This document shows, one piece after another, positions 11,523 to 23,400 of a stretch of DNA of 64,000 bases (the stretch's first letter is position 1; each line of letters begins with the position of its first letter). The stretch covers positions 3,038,001 through 3,102,000 of the forward strand of contig CP110631.1 of assembly GCA_026210745.1 (NCBI GenBank). The letters run 5' to 3'. Made by a program: the position numbers and the translations under genes. The DNA is from Exobasidium rhododendri. Lineage: Eukaryota; Basidiomycota; Exobasidiomycetes; Exobasidiales; Exobasidiaceae. The notes below the pieces were generated by a model. That model searched no databases, was not told the origin of the DNA, and was given only the letters and a program-made list of their open reading frames with translations.

Positions 11523-13213
11523 ATGTCTTCGACACGCAAGAAGTAAGTGAACGAGCCGAACTGAAGGAAGAGTATAGTAAGCAAGAACGTAGTCTTATGT
11601 CTTCTCCCATCTCACAAGGACGGAGCATATTGAGCGGATTCGCTATCCAAATCCGCTCCCTTTACCGCCTTATCCGCCAAAATTACTTTCGATATCCACC
11701 CCTTCCTCTCGATATGCTGATCCACGAAACTTTGGCACTAGACTTGCTACTGCTCAGCCACTTCCGATGGTCGTTGACCTGGAAGCTGGAATGCCCCTTA
11801 ATATGACTGACTTTCCTCTAATGTGGTACTCAGATCAGGAGATCGAAGCTGATGAAAATTCAATACCTCGACTCGAGTCGGCGGACGATGTCGACGAAGA
11901 AGATGCATTCCTCTTATCCGACTTACTGGGCAAGCTTCCAAATACAGCAAAGGAGTCAGGCAAGGGAGCTGTCGGTGTGCCAGATGCAGACAGAGGCAAT
12001 GTCACTTGGCTGAGGAGAACGGAATACTTGGGTGCAGAGAAAAAGAAGAGGGAGAGGGAATTGATAGCTCATAGAACGCAGGCAGACAAGATTGATTCAT
12101 CCAGAGAGGCACAATTGGCCAGGATCAAGTCTTCATTCACCATTGCTCAAAGACCATTGTCATCCGTTCGACATCCTACCAAGCCTGGTCTTACAGCAGT
12201 CGAAGAGCATCAAGTATTGCCCGATCCCGAGACCTGGGCGACTCGATATGATGTATTCCGATTTGGAGATGCTGCTGGTCGAACTGTGAACAACAAAGCT
12301 GTTGTCGATCCACGTTTGCAGGCTGCAATCCTGCGGCCACACTTGGACTTGCTAGAACGAGATATTCTGTCTCTCTTCCTCGTTAATGCACCGGTGCAGG
12401 AGAAGAAGGAAGATGAGTCTGGAGATGCGGAAGAGGTAGAAAACGATAACGATGAGGAGAGAAGTAGGAAGAGTAGAAAGATGTTCCGGACCAGGGAGGA
12501 GGAAGTGCAAGCGGAGGACGAAGAGACTAGGAGGCTGATCAAAAGCAGGGAAGAGGGAGAAGTCAGGGATGGACAGGTGGAAGATTTAAAAGACACCGAT
12601 CCTTTTGATATCCAGTATGCCGATGACTCAACAAGAGCACACTTGAATCATATTCGAGATTACGAACCTCATGACGAGACAAGTCGTAAGGACCAAGAGC
12701 TCGTTTTAACCTTTATTTCAGGCGAGAGAGAAGACACTACTGGTGGAAATAATCAAGGTCTTTTGCCTCCTGCGGTGTTGTTTGAGCACTCCTTTCGAAA
12801 CAAAAAGGCAACGACATCGAACGGTACAGCCAATGGCAGTGTTCCGAGCGGCAAACGCAAGAATGTCGTCTACTATCACCCGGTCTCTAGTCGAGCTTCT
12901 CTGCGAGTCAGACGAAGGAGAGTGAGTGTTTATGTGGGCTGCCTCCTGGTTGCACTTATTATCGCTAATTCACATGCCTTTTTGGTATCAGGTGAATGAC
13001 CCTAGACCGCTCGATCACTGGGATGCCATCTCGCTAGGCAAGCGAAATCTGTCAATGTATGAGAAGATCGAACGACTACACGAGCGCAAGATCGTAGACG
13101 ACATGACTTCGTCCAACTTACCAGAACGATTGGAACTGCCTCTCGATGATGCAGACGAGGCGAGGGAAGAGAGAGAAGCGGAAGCAGCTGAAGAGGACGA
13201 CACTCAATCTTAG
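11523..13213 (+). CDS. PAF1: PAF1, core subunit of the Paf1 transcription elongation complex
   Basis: Paf1 complex subunit acting with RNA polymerase II in elongation and histone modification. Exons 11523-11542, 11619-12921 and 12992-13213 total 1545 nt, 514 residues. The 20-nt first exon reads MSSTRK and splices into KTEHIERIRYPNPLPLPPYPPKLL, the conserved Paf1 N-terminal signature. Other family segments: DLEAGMPLNM, TWLRRTEYLG, FTIAQRPLSSVRHPTKPGL and VFRFGDAAG. An acidic/basic insert (DEERSRKSRK) lies mid-protein. The C-terminal exon carries VNDPRPLDHWDAI and ends in an acidic tail, as in other Paf1 proteins. Later ATGs at 11715 and 11767 would lose the signature, so the tiny first exon is preferred. 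Confidence 0.93.
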
Positions 13214-13650
13214 CGCTAACTCGAGCGGGCCTGTTCAACGGCACTTGCGACGACCCAGTAGCAGAAGACCCATCACAAGAGGAGGCAGGACTTCAGCTCC
13301 GCCAAAGGCGCTATTTGTTGCACGCTTCGATTCTCTTCGTTTCTCGATCAGTCTTTCGTGTAGACGTCTGCATCGTTGCCGTATCAATAATCTCCTCCTC
13401 ATCTCCCTATCCACCCCACCAACCATCCTGCACATAGCTTATTTTTGTATCAATGGAGAAATAAAGAATTAGATTCTAGCCACGCGAATTGCATAGCGTG
13501 AAATGCGCTACGACGAGATCAACGATGATATACAGCATTGACTTTGACAGATGCGTGCGAGGAGTCCAGCTAATTCTCTCAGCGCAGACTTGCTCTCTAC
13601 CTCCTCTTACCCTTCCAACGAAACACGATAAAGGAACAATCAACACCAAC
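13214..13650. other. PAF1 3-prime region and promoter of the BAR gene
   Basis: This 437 bp gap lies between two genes on the plus strand. An AATAAA at 13460-13465 is a possible polyadenylation signal for PAF1. No gene was seen. Confidence 0.5.
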
Positions 13651-14984
13651 ATGGACGCACACTGGAAGAACTTCACCTCCAACGTCGGACCTTTGGGTCA
13701 GAAGATCACTCGTCAATTTGGCAACTTGAATCAGCAAGCTAAAGAGAGGTTTGGTGCTGTCGATGCCGACGACATCACAGAGTTGCCCGACGAATACAAG
13801 AAATTGGAAGATCGTGTAGACGCACTCAAGTCTGCACATTTGAATCTTGGAAAGTGAGTGTATTCAGGGAAGAGCCCATTCCTCTACTTTGACGAATGTG
13901 CGAACATCTTCTCTCAAAGAAATTGAGGGAGAGAGACAAGGGGGTAAAAGGGGTCTTTCGATGATCTGACTGACGCAAGAATCTCTTATTCTCCATCTCG
14001 CGGCCGTATAGGATCGCCCGCGCCTACGAAACAGAGGGCTACGATTACCCAACCCAAGTACAAGAATCTATTGGTCAGCTTAGCACACAAATTGGACACA
14101 GTGTCACCTCTTGGGCCGCTTCAGCAGCCAAGCAAACGAATCTAAACGTGAACGTTCCTCAGACTTCTGCCCCTCCTACCGCTCATAAGACACTAAATCA
14201 TGCATTGAGTCGAGGTGCTGCTTCTGGTGCTTTGGAACTAGGTGCGAGTGCAACCGATCTGGCTGGCCTGAGTAGTCCAACACCAAAGACGACTGGTAAA
14301 GGCACCGGAGGAGTAGAAGAGAGTAAATTGGGAGAAGCCCTTCAAAAATTTGCATTGGCTCAAGATCATGTTGGAAATTTGAGACTGACTCAAGACGATT
14401 CCATCAACGGAGGTTTCCTCACTCCTTGGAATGCGTTCGGCAGTCAGATTCAACTAGCAATGAAGGCAAGGCAATCTGTCCGAGAGGCTAGATTGCATCT
14501 CGACTCTTGGCGTCAGGCAATGAAGGCAGCAGAAGTCGCGGGCAAGAAGGAGAAATTGGAAGGCATGCGAGGGGAAGTCGAAGGTGCTGAAGATAAGGTA
14601 GGTGGCCGGCGAGAGAAAAGATAGACGACAGGCATGGACCACATAACAAATGACTCTCTCTCCTTCTTCCCCTTTCCTTCATACCAGCTCGTGAGCGCTA
14701 CGGAAGAAGCTATCACTGTCATGAAGCGAGTGTTGGAGGATCCACAACCTATCAAGAGCTTGGCCGCGTTTGTCAAGGCGTGAGTGGACACAGAAAGCAC
14801 GCCGTTGTAAGGAAGGCTATCGTTGGCTTACTTTCCTGTTCTTCTCTTGTTCCTGTTTTCCCCCTCTCAAATCAACAGTCAAGCCGACTTCCATCGTGGG
14901 GCAACAGAGCTGTTGGACGAGACTGCCAGCTCCCTTTCCTCTGCTGCTATGTCTGCAGAGTCAGACTACATGTCAAGTCGCTAG
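13651..14984 (+). CDS. GVP36: BAR-domain protein of the Gvp36 family
   Basis: Membrane-curvature protein, in yeast linked to Golgi vesicles, endocytosis and vacuole integrity. Exons 13651-13853, 14012-14597, 14688-14779 and 14879-14984 total 987 nt, 328 residues. It starts MDAHWKNFTSNVGPLGQKI, with an amphipathic-type beginning, then ELPDEYKKLEDRVDALK, typical of the BAR_2 family. Helical segments follow, split by a Ser/Thr/Pro/Gly-rich loop (about residues 120-170). The last exons give ITVMKRVLEDPQPIKSL and QADFHRGATELLDE, the final BAR helix. All three introns have strong donors and keep phase. No membrane segment is present. The family call is good; the exact yeast orthologue is an inference. 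Confidence 0.88.
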
Positions 14985-15208
14985 ACGGAGGACACGAAGA
15001 AATCAGCGTCCCCGCTTCCTCCCTTCTCTTTCCACCTTCCACCTAACTCTCTCTCTCTTTACTTTTCATCTTCCCTTTTCACACCACACCTGAATATTCT
15101 CTGCTCGGCTGCTATTGTATGTATCAAGGCTACCTGATGATCTCTATTTGATATGGAAATTGGCTCAAAAAGCAGACGGCAAGAAGGTCGGAGGAGGGAT
15201 AAGTGAAA

Positions 15209-18200
15209 TTATTCGATGTCTTCGTCGTCGCTGTTGCCCAGCAAATGAGCGTAGTCATCAGCAGAAGCAAAGGTGGGCATTGCCTTTCTCCTCTTCCTCT
15301 CTTCTCTCTTGGCTTGCGATTTACTCTTTCCCATGCCTTCGGCAAGTTTTTCTCCAGCTTCTTCGCCTTCGTCTTCTGCCCTGCGCTTGGTACCTCGCCC
15401 TCCTCCACCACCTTCTTCGGCTTCACTTCCCTCCGAATCATCAAAGGCGATTGGTAAGAGATCGTCTTCGTCTTCATCAAAGAATCCGTCCTCGCTTTCC
15501 TCTTCACTTCCGTCGCCTGCCACCTCTGCATCAGCATCATCATCCTCATCGCTGTCCTCATAGTCGATTAGATCATCTTCATCGTCGACGTCCACGTCGC
15601 TTTCGTCCAGCATCTCATCACCAGGCAACCTCGGCATAGTCCTCTTCATTTCTTTCAAGATCTCCCGCTCAGCTTCAGAATCTTCCTCATCCTCCTCGTC
15701 TTCTCCTGCCGCTTCATCCTGTCCTTCGCTGTCCGACTCGTCATCCCCACTTTCTCCCTCCTCGCCACCGTCCTCTTCCCCACCGTTCCGACTCAGCTTT
15801 TGCGTGAAATACTTGTGGAAGAACAATTGATCGACAGGAACCTCCTGCACCTTCTTTTTCCAGAATTTCTCATCATTGACGAACTCTTCTTGACGAATGC
15901 CCACCCCCTTGAGCTTCACTACACCACCTTCTGCGCCCGTCGTTCCGTCTCCAGCATTCATTGCCGGCTGCATGATACTCGCTCCTTTACTTTGTGCGAT
16001 TACTTTCTTAGGGTTTCGATACACAAATCGATCTAAGAAGTGCGCCAAAGTGTTTAGCGTAAGATCAGCCGTTGTCGTAATCTTTTCGCCGTTGAGTAGT
16101 TGATGTGCGTGGAGTGAGACCGATGGGTGGAAGTGATGCAGGAGCGGAGTTAGTTCCCACAAGCAAGAATCTTCCGCTTTGGCAAACTGTGGCTCCCTCT
16201 TTGTAGCATCGTAGCTCGTCCCTTGCAACACGCCTGCTTTGACAGCCGCACTTGCAGCAGCCGCCCCGTCGCTTCCGCCCACTGCGTCACTGCCTTCAAT
16301 TGCGTCGACAAAGTGCTCATCCCCGTCATCCTCTGGATCCTGCAAGAGCGCTTTCAAGCCAGGGAGTGCAGTCAATAACTCTCCCAAGAGGAACAGACCA
16401 CCGCAAATCCAAGGCGGTTCACCTTGATTGAGTGTCTGAACGAACCGCTTGACAAACGCCTTGACTCGTCGATCGTCAGTGTCCGTCTTGATTGCTTTGA
16501 AGAGGAGATTGAGATACATTGCTTGTTTGCTTGTCGATGCTAGCCTAGGGTCCAGCAGCGAAGCGTAAAGTGCTCTGTAGAAACGATCTTCGACGTTGGA
16601 AGTGTTCATACCTTGAATGGACGTTGAGGCAGCCGTATTACTTAGGCTGACTTGATAGATCAGTTGAAGAGCTTGAATGGAGATGTTGAACGTACTGGAG
16701 TGAGTTATCCGAAAGAGCGTAGTCATGTGCTTTTCGAAGATGGCTCCATCCACTCGAGCAAATGGCAATGCCCTTCGTACACCAGCTAAGATGGCGGCCA
16801 TCGTCTTCGAGTCGGCATCTAAAATCACTTTACTCTCATCCTGGACGGCCATCTTTTGCTGCGCCTTGCCACCTTTCTTTCCTCGCCCGGTTCCCTTTCC
16901 ATCTCTCCATCGCTGCTTCTGCTTCTTTGGCTTGTCTGATGCGTCTGCTTCTTCCTCCCCGCCTTCTTCTGCTGCCTCCTCCTTTCCTCCTGCCTTCTTG
17001 TTCATCTCATTGAGGACGTTCTCAAACAGTTCAAAGTAGAACGTCACCAGTCGATTGGCTACACTTTCGTCTCTACTTGTCAGCATCGTTTGATTCAGAG
17101 TGAGAATCCCATAGTACCTTGCGTGAGAGTTGAACTTCGCCTTTCCGTCACTGTCTACGTTGTAAGAAGGTTTCATGACCAGGTTGCTCACTTCATTCGT
17201 GATGACCGACTTCATGTTGGGATGAACATTGAGTATGTTCAACAAGCTGCTGCTCGCCTTACTTGCCACCGCTCGATCTGTGTCACCTAGCTTGTTCACC
17301 AACAACCTCAGTAAATTCTGTTCCTGCTCCGACTTCTCCTTGAGGAGCAGATAGACTTGCGTGACTGCCTGTTTCCTCACAAAAGGCAGAGTGTCGTGTG
17401 TTTGTGTTTCTAGTATCTGCAAGAATTGAAAGTAGAATCGCTTGAGCTTATCTTCAAAGATGGCTAGTACCAGGTGCTGATCAGCAAGTTCTCGCTCCTC
17501 TTCGCTTGATGACGACGAAGAGGAAAAGACTGATGATGATGACGACACATGCCGCGACATGTAAGCTAGCTGTGTCGAGATCGGATTGTCTACAAAGTAT
17601 CTCAATTTGCGCTGACTCAATCCGCCTCGGCTCGCAAGCCAATCTGCCAAAGCTCTGGTCGCTTTTCCACTTTCCTCTCTTCCCTTCTTGCTAGCCATGT
17701 TTAGCAGACTTTCCATTGCATCGATGTTGTGCATTGGGCTCGATTGTGCAAGCAATGTCAGAGCTGCCACCCTATCTGACAGTGTACCACCTTTTGCACC
17801 TGGTCCCAGAAGCTCCGAAATAAATCTTGCATCCGAGGATGAAAGCATACCAGGTCCAAGTCCTTTCCCGCTCCGTGTCATTTCTGCATACATTGCCTTC
17901 TCTGAATCTAACAACCTAGACCCTTTTTGCTGTAATGCCGTCATTTCATCTGCAGTGGGTGAAGACTTGCCATGATATTGTTTCAGAGCACCAAGCTCCG
18001 CCTCATTCCAGCGAGGTGTCGGCTGGAGCAGAAATTTGCTCTTCGATTGTAGTTGGGGTTTCGGAAGGGTCTGTCGATTGGCCCCCGAAGCAATATCATG
18101 CGTCTCGGCTGGGCGCTTCGCCTTTCCGTCCTTCTTATCTCTTTCGTTATTCTTTACATCTCTAGCCTTGTCCTTGGTCGTCTTTTCAGAAGATGTTGAC

Positions 18201-18748
18201 TTCAGCGTGTCGATCATTTTGGTCTTGGTTGCCTTCTCCACGGCATCTTCCTTCTTACTGCTTTTGCCCTTTTGATTAGTGCCTTCTACCTTCTTGTCTT
18301 CCTTCTTCTTTTCCTTCACAGAGGTCTTCGGTACATCAAACTTAGGTGCTTCCACACCTGCTGTTTTGAAATCGAGACCCTTCATGAAGGAGAGAACCTC
18401 GTTGTTCAAGTCAGGCTGAAAAGGAGAAGTATTAGTGCCGATACATTTCCTTCCAATGACACCGTCTCCGATAGCACTCACCTCCTCCTCTTCCTCTTCA
18501 TCTTGATCCTTCTCCCTGTACTCTCCCTTGCCCCTGCGTACTAATTCCAGGTCGCTTTCGTCGCCTCCCATTGCCCTGATTTCCTTCAAGAGTCCGTCCT
18601 CATCTTCATCAGAAGTAGTGCTCTCACTACGTTGTGCAGAATTGAGAGGCTTCCTCGCCTTTCTTTCTGGTGTGGGGGCATCTGAACGAGTTTGGCTCTT
18701 TCTCTCGCCAGCCTCACGAGCTGCCTTAGGTCGAAAGTCTCTCGCCAT
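15209..18748 (-). CDS. MAK21: MAK21/NOC1, 60S ribosome biogenesis factor (CBF/Mak21 domain)
   Basis: HEAT-like nucleolar protein that binds Noc2 on early pre-60S particles (CEBPZ in animals). The frame is open for 1179 codons, but 18416-18481 has every mark of an intron: donor GTGAGT, CACTAATAC branch site and TTTTCAG acceptor. It is 66 nt long and free of stops. Spliced product: 1157 residues. Features: a Lys/Glu-rich N-terminus, ALKQYHGKSSPTADE, the CBF domain region with RFYRALYASLLDPRLASTSK and YLNLLFKAIKTD, then WELTPLLHHFHPSVSLHA. A very acidic C-terminal tail (long Asp/Glu/Ser runs) ends in a basic patch and ADDYAHLLGNSDDEDIE, which is the typical Noc1 end. Both isoforms would be in frame. 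Confidence 0.94.
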   Translation of the reverse strand: MARDFRPKAAREAGERKSQTRSDAPTPERKARKPLNSAQRSESTTSDEDEDGLLKEIRAMGGDESDLELVRRGKGEYREKDQDEEEEEEVSAIGDGVIGRKCIGTNTSPFQPDLNNEVLSFMKGLDFKTAGVEAPKFDVPKTSVKEKKKEDKKVEGTNQKGKSSKKEDAVEKATKTKMIDTLKSTSSEKTTKDKARDVKNNERDKKDGKAKRPAETHDIASGANRQTLPKPQLQSKSKFLLQPTPRWNEAELGALKQYHGKSSPTADEMTALQQKGSRLLDSEKAMYAEMTRSGKGLGPGMLSSSDARFISELLGPGAKGGTLSDRVAALTLLAQSSPMHNIDAMESLLNMASKKGREESGKATRALADWLASRGGLSQRKLRYFVDNPISTQLAYMSRHVSSSSSVFSSSSSSSEEERELADQHLVLAIFEDKLKRFYFQFLQILETQTHDTLPFVRKQAVTQVYLLLKEKSEQEQNLLRLLVNKLGDTDRAVASKASSSLLNILNVHPNMKSVITNEVSNLVMKPSYNVDSDGKAKFNSHARYYGILTLNQTMLTSRDESVANRLVTFYFELFENVLNEMNKKAGGKEEAAEEGGEEEADASDKPKKQKQRWRDGKGTGRGKKGGKAQQKMAVQDESKVILDADSKTMAAILAGVRRALPFARVDGAIFEKHMTTLFRITHSSTFNISIQALQLIYQVSLSNTAASTSIQGMNTSNVEDRFYRALYASLLDPRLASTSKQAMYLNLLFKAIKTDTDDRRVKAFVKRFVQTLNQGEPPWICGGLFLLGELLTALPGLKALLQDPEDDGDEHFVDAIEGSDAVGGSDGAAAASAAVKAGVLQGTSYDATKREPQFAKAEDSCLWELTPLLHHFHPSVSLHAHQLLNGEKITTTADLTLNTLAHFLDRFVYRNPKKVIAQSKGASIMQPAMNAGDGTTGAEGGVVKLKGVGIRQEEFVNDEKFWKKKVQEVPVDQLFFHKYFTQKLSRNGGEEDGGEEGESGDDESDSEGQDEAAGEDEEDEEDSEAEREILKEMKRTMPRLPGDEMLDESDVDVDDEDDLIDYEDSDEDDDADAEVAGDGSEEESEDGFFDEDEDDLLPIAFDDSEGSEAEEGGGGGRGTKRRAEDEGEEAGEKLAEGMGKSKSQAKREERKRRKAMPTFASADDYAHLLGNSDDEDIE

Positions 18749-19058
18749 CGTCTTCTTTGCACCGTCTACCGGAAGGAAGAGGGTGAATCCGATTGAGGAG
18801 GAGGGACTTTGAATTTAGCCTCACTCCATCAAAAATCCTAAAATTTAAAAAAAAGTGGAATAAAAAAAGGCAGGACCAGGTGATTACATAATCAGGGCTC
18901 AGGAAAGATCTGTGAACGCCGCTAATGTTTTAGGCGTTCCTTGGGGGGGGGGGGGGGCTGGAGAAGCAAGCAGGCAAAATGTGTCGCTTTCCAAGGCACC
19001 TGTCTGTAGTGGCAGCATTGAAGCTCTCATTAAAGACGGTCCCCATCACTCTGTCGAT
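18749..19058. other. Divergent promoter region, MAK21 / J-protein
   Basis: This 310 bp gap includes A-rich segments near 18838-18867 and a 15-base G run. The plus-strand frame is open through part of it, but without a usable upstream ATG in frame. Confidence 0.5.
18943..18957 (+). repeat. Homopolymer of 15 G
   Basis: An uninterrupted G run about 100 bp before the chosen start of the J-protein gene, probably in its promoter or leader. Its length may be unreliable or variable. Confidence 0.9.
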
Positions 19059-20436
19059 ATGGTGGTGAACGACCTGGTATCCAGCTTTGGACCATTCGTG
19101 TCCTGGATGTTCTTGCCAGGATTCGCGACAACACTCGTGCTCAGATTCTTTTACAGCAATCGGATACTGACGCAACCGACAACACCAGCGCAGGCCGATC
19201 TCCACAAGAAGAGGATCCGTACTTTGGTCATTCTTGCCTACCTCACCTACACAATCTATGCTTCCATCTATAGAAGACCGATCAACTTTTACGAGCTCCT
19301 GGGGGTGAGACCAGACAGTGAAATTGACACGATCAGGAAGTCCTTCCGAAAATTGGCTAGGATTTATCACCCGGATAAGATTGGAGGTGGACTTCAAAAT
19401 GAGAGGTTCTTCATTGAGTTGAGAAGAGCTCATGATTGCTTAGTGGAGCCAGTAAAGAGGATGGCATATGATCGATTTGGGGAAGATGTTATGAACTGGA
19501 CTGATGCAATCACAGTCCGGGAGTTCTTCGTTCAGGGGATTCAAAACAGTGTGGCATTCTACATCATCAATCCAGTCATGTTTGGGTTCATGCATTGGAT
19601 GAGCAGCGAGCGAATCATGAATTTCGTGAGTCTTATCGAATGTTGCGGGCTCTACGTTTCTACCTGGGATTCTTTCTTTTGACCCATGATGTTTCGTTTC
19701 CCGCAGTGGCAATTCAGTATCCTCTCTTTGCTCTTCTCGCTTGAAATGTCCCTCGTCCTGTCGCCTGGTCGCCCCTTCAGCTTTTTTATCCTTCCACAGT
19801 GCATCACACAGCAGAACGTCATCTCAGCACTCCACACAACATACATAGCCCTGAATTTAGCCTCGAGTCAACTCTACAATCTGCTACCAGTACCGAAAGG
19901 AGAGATGAGTAAATGGCAAAACAGAAGCTTCGACAAGGACATCAACGAGATGAAGCAAGACTTGCAGGGTTTTCGCCTGGCAATGAAGAGGCTGGAAGTA
20001 CATTGGAGGGGTGTCGAAGTAGAATCGAGTCGTGCCTTAGCATTTGAGTGAGTGTCGCAGCAGAACTAAAGGAGAGAGTACAGGTGTAGAGACTGAGTGG
20101 GATGATCTACCCTTTTCATGCTCGGTCGTGTGTAGTCTTCTGCCGCTCAGACCAGCACCGAAAGCGTCAGTGCAGACTGTGCAAGACGCAGCATCAGTTG
20201 CCGCCTCCAGTCGCAATACATCTAAGGAGAGACAGCCCAGTCCAGCAGAAGAGACATACATACATCTGCTTAGCAAGCTCATTTTTCGAGCGAGGATGAA
20301 TAGCATCCCGGCGATGCAGTCGGCGCAGAAAAGGCACAGGGTAGAATCCAATCTCGCTGAGAGCAAAGCCAAAGAAGAAGTGGTGCCGAATGCGAGCTGC
20401 AGTACGGAGGGCGGGGCAGACATCGAGGCAGCATAG
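19059..20436 (+). CDS. Membrane-anchored J-domain (DnaJ/Hsp40) protein, probably ER
   Basis: Hsp70 co-chaperone embedded in a membrane. Exons 19059-19625, 19707-20047 and 20136-20436 total 1209 nt, 402 residues. From MVVNDLVSSFG, a first membrane segment (FVSWMFLPGFATTLVL) and a second (TLVILAYLTYTIYASIY) come before the J domain (INFYELLGVRPDSEIDTIRK, then IYHPDKIGG with the HPD motif). After it come AHDCLVEPVKRMAYDRFG, another hydrophobic stretch around the first splice (MFGFMHWM, then WQFSILSLLFSLEMSLVL) and a polar tail. This resembles fungal ER membrane J-proteins; I cannot name the orthologue. The start is the first ATG in frame, since the upstream open frame has none. Its stop lies 43 bp from the convergent neighbour's stop. 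Confidence 0.85.
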
Positions 20437-20479
20437 GTCAAAGGCCCACAAGGCAACACATGTATATTATATGATGATT

Positions 20480-23400
20480 TTAATCCTTGACAAGCGAGTA
20501 ACGTTGCACAACTAGATCGACAATGTCTGACCACTCCTGCATTGCACCTTGACCGAGGTCTCCACACGCGAGCCTCTTCGCAATTGGTCCAATGACGTGG
20601 TAGCCCAGCACATCACGAACAAAGTCAAGGTGACGAGCTGTGAGCGGGTGGAGATACATGAGTGTGTTCATTGCTGGAAAAAGGTAAGTCGGTGTCGAAG
20701 GAGACAAGGCTCGCAGGAAATTCGTCTGGAACGTGGGTGGGATAGGACGGCGATGTTGATCAGCATCACAGGTGTATGGATGCCTTGCATACCTTGTTCA
20801 GCCACTCACCAGCAAGTTGTCGCAAATTCCCGCGTTGATCTTGGCTAGAGTGTTGGCACTGCATGGCGCAATGAGCACCACATCTGCCCATCTTCGCAGC
20901 TCGATATGGAGAATCGGATCACCGACCTTACCCCACTGCTCCTTGTCGTCTTCGTCTGTCCAGAAGTGCAGGCGGGGAGACCGCTTGAAGCTACCTACAT
21001 TACTCTCCACCTTTCCTTCACCTGCGATCTTGTTCTCTTGCGCCAGAGCCTCGACACAGTAGGGATCACCGTTCGACGCAGTAGAGTCCGATGTGAAGGG
21101 CTCCATCAAGCTCTGAGTGTCATAGAATCGTGAGCTGTCTTTGGTGGAAATGACCTGAATTTGTACATCGTGGTGTCGCAGCAGCGCTTCAATCATCAAC
21201 GGGATCTTGACACTGGCTACACTTCCTGTACTCGCTAGTACGACGTGCAGCGGTCTCTCTGTGCTCGGCGGTCGGGTGAGCGCTGGATAAGGAGACTGAA
21301 GTGAGCTCGGAATGTGCACCGATGACGAGGAAGCATTTAGTGATGCAGCCGAACGAGTCGGCGAGCTTAAAAAGTGACTAGGATGGAGTTGCGACGTAGG
21401 AGTTGTGGGAGAAAATAAGGCTTCGCTGAGGTGTGCAGGGTGAAGCGTATCAGTCGGGCTCCTCAAGCGTGAATGGTTACCTTTGATGGACGTGAAGGGG
21501 GATCCAGAGAGGTCTTTGTTGGGTTGTGTAGGCGAGGCAGATCTCCTGTCGACTGCTTGACTGTCTTGCATGGTGGCAATGCGCAGTGTAGAAGACGGCG
21601 ATTGTGTGGTCGTGGAAGTATTTGTTCGACTGAGAATGGGAAGAGAAGCAAGTCGATCGCTGATGCTGGCTTTGCTGCTAGAAGTGACAGTCGTTGGACC
21701 TGACTCGCCTCGCACGTCGTCGATTGCCCTGCCATAGTCTGTCGCGGCTACCTTGCTCGCGCTTGCTCGCGTTGCCAGCTTGGGCCGAAGAAATTCCGTC
21801 GAGTCTCGTGAGGACGACGTTACCTTGCCTTCATTCTCCATGGCTATGACCCTGTTAAGCACCGACCCCAGCTTAGCGGCAGCTCCGCCTGATAGTACAC
21901 CTCGAATCTCCTCCACGCTCTTCTTTCTTGACTGGGTCTCGCCGGCTGCCTTGGACGTCGTCACTCCTCTACTGGCGTCGAATCCCATTGCTAGATTGGT
22001 TCCAGCACCCATCATCTTACCGAATGCTCCTAGACTGCTCCCGAGCACTCCAGTGATCACCCGATTGCTTATTCCAGCCAGCTCTCCTACTTCGTGCGCT
22101 ACCCTACTCCTCATTCTCATCGGCATCGACACTGAATTGCTTCCGTCCACAGTAGAAGGAGCGCCATCTCTACCTCCCTTCCATCTTCTTTGCTCCAGAT
22201 CCTTTGCCGTCACCAGATCCACAGTCCCGCTCAACCCTAGACTAACAGGCTCGACATTCTCCAAGAACGCGACAGCAGCCTGGACATTGACGAGGCAATA
22301 GCTTGCCTCCCCTTGGATCAGTGCTTCCGCCCGGAATCGTTGAATGTAGAGCAGATTACTGACCAGTCGGGAAGGGTTGCTCTTAATTATACAAAAGATC
22401 AGAATTGGCAAAATCAAGTCAGCACTGGACGTCTGTTGAGACGAAGCTGTCGTTGCCTTGGATGGAGTCTCTGGCTCTTCTGAATCTTCCTTGCTCGCCG
22501 CCTCTGCCTCTTCTATCAGCTCTATCCTGGGCAGCTTTCCCAGCTCTTCTACAATGATTTTGTGGGCTGCTACGAGGGCAGCAAGTTTGTCACCGGGTGA
22601 AACACACGAAGCATCGCTTAGGCTTTGCAAGCAGACGCCACCCCTTGTCACCATGTCTTCAAGTCCTGCTCGTATAAGTGTTTCTCTTTCACCGCTACTC
22701 TCAGGGACGAGCAGGCCAAGATGGTGAAGAGAGATTCCCATCTGATTGAGTGCTTCAATGCGGAAAGATAGGGCTTCATCGTGAAATATGTCCAAGGATG
22801 AGTAGGGGCAAAAAATGCGATCGTACAATTGGCTGCAGATGACTGATTCGACCCTGTCTACTTCCTGCTCGACGCTGCCTTCTCCACCTTCCCACTTTTC
22901 CAGCTGACTCTTGACACTATTGAACAAGTCTTGAAAGCTGTCTGCCAGCTGATCAGCCGTGGAAGAGAAAGGCATGTGAAGCACCGTGCCGGTAGTAGGT
23001 GAGACGATCACGTCTTGGTCTGTAGATGAAGTCGGCTTGGTCACATTCAAGGTACTTGGAGGAATAAAGAGGGCTGCAAAAGAACAAACGACATCGACGA
23101 TATCACTTGGTAGCGGTTTGCGCTCTGTACCTTCGCCCAGCATCATCCTGATACTTGTCTTCACCCTGTCGACTATGTCAGTGAGAATCGGACCACGTCG
23201 CACCTCGCCATCAATGATTGCGACTGAAATACTTCTCGTCGGTTGAGCAACCTGGAGCGTGCCTGTTGCAGCGACATCTTCGTCGACATTTGCGCCTCCT
23301 CCAGAATTGCCTAGACCCTTCAGCTCTTTTCCTTCCTCGCCAGATAGCCTCTTCTCCCTTCGTCCTCCTCCAAATAGTGTTGCGAATGAAGCAGAAGGTC

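Noticed and set aside
16005-16016. Telomere-like TTAGGGTTT
   Set aside because: A single copy within MAK21 coding sequence; not a telomeric array.
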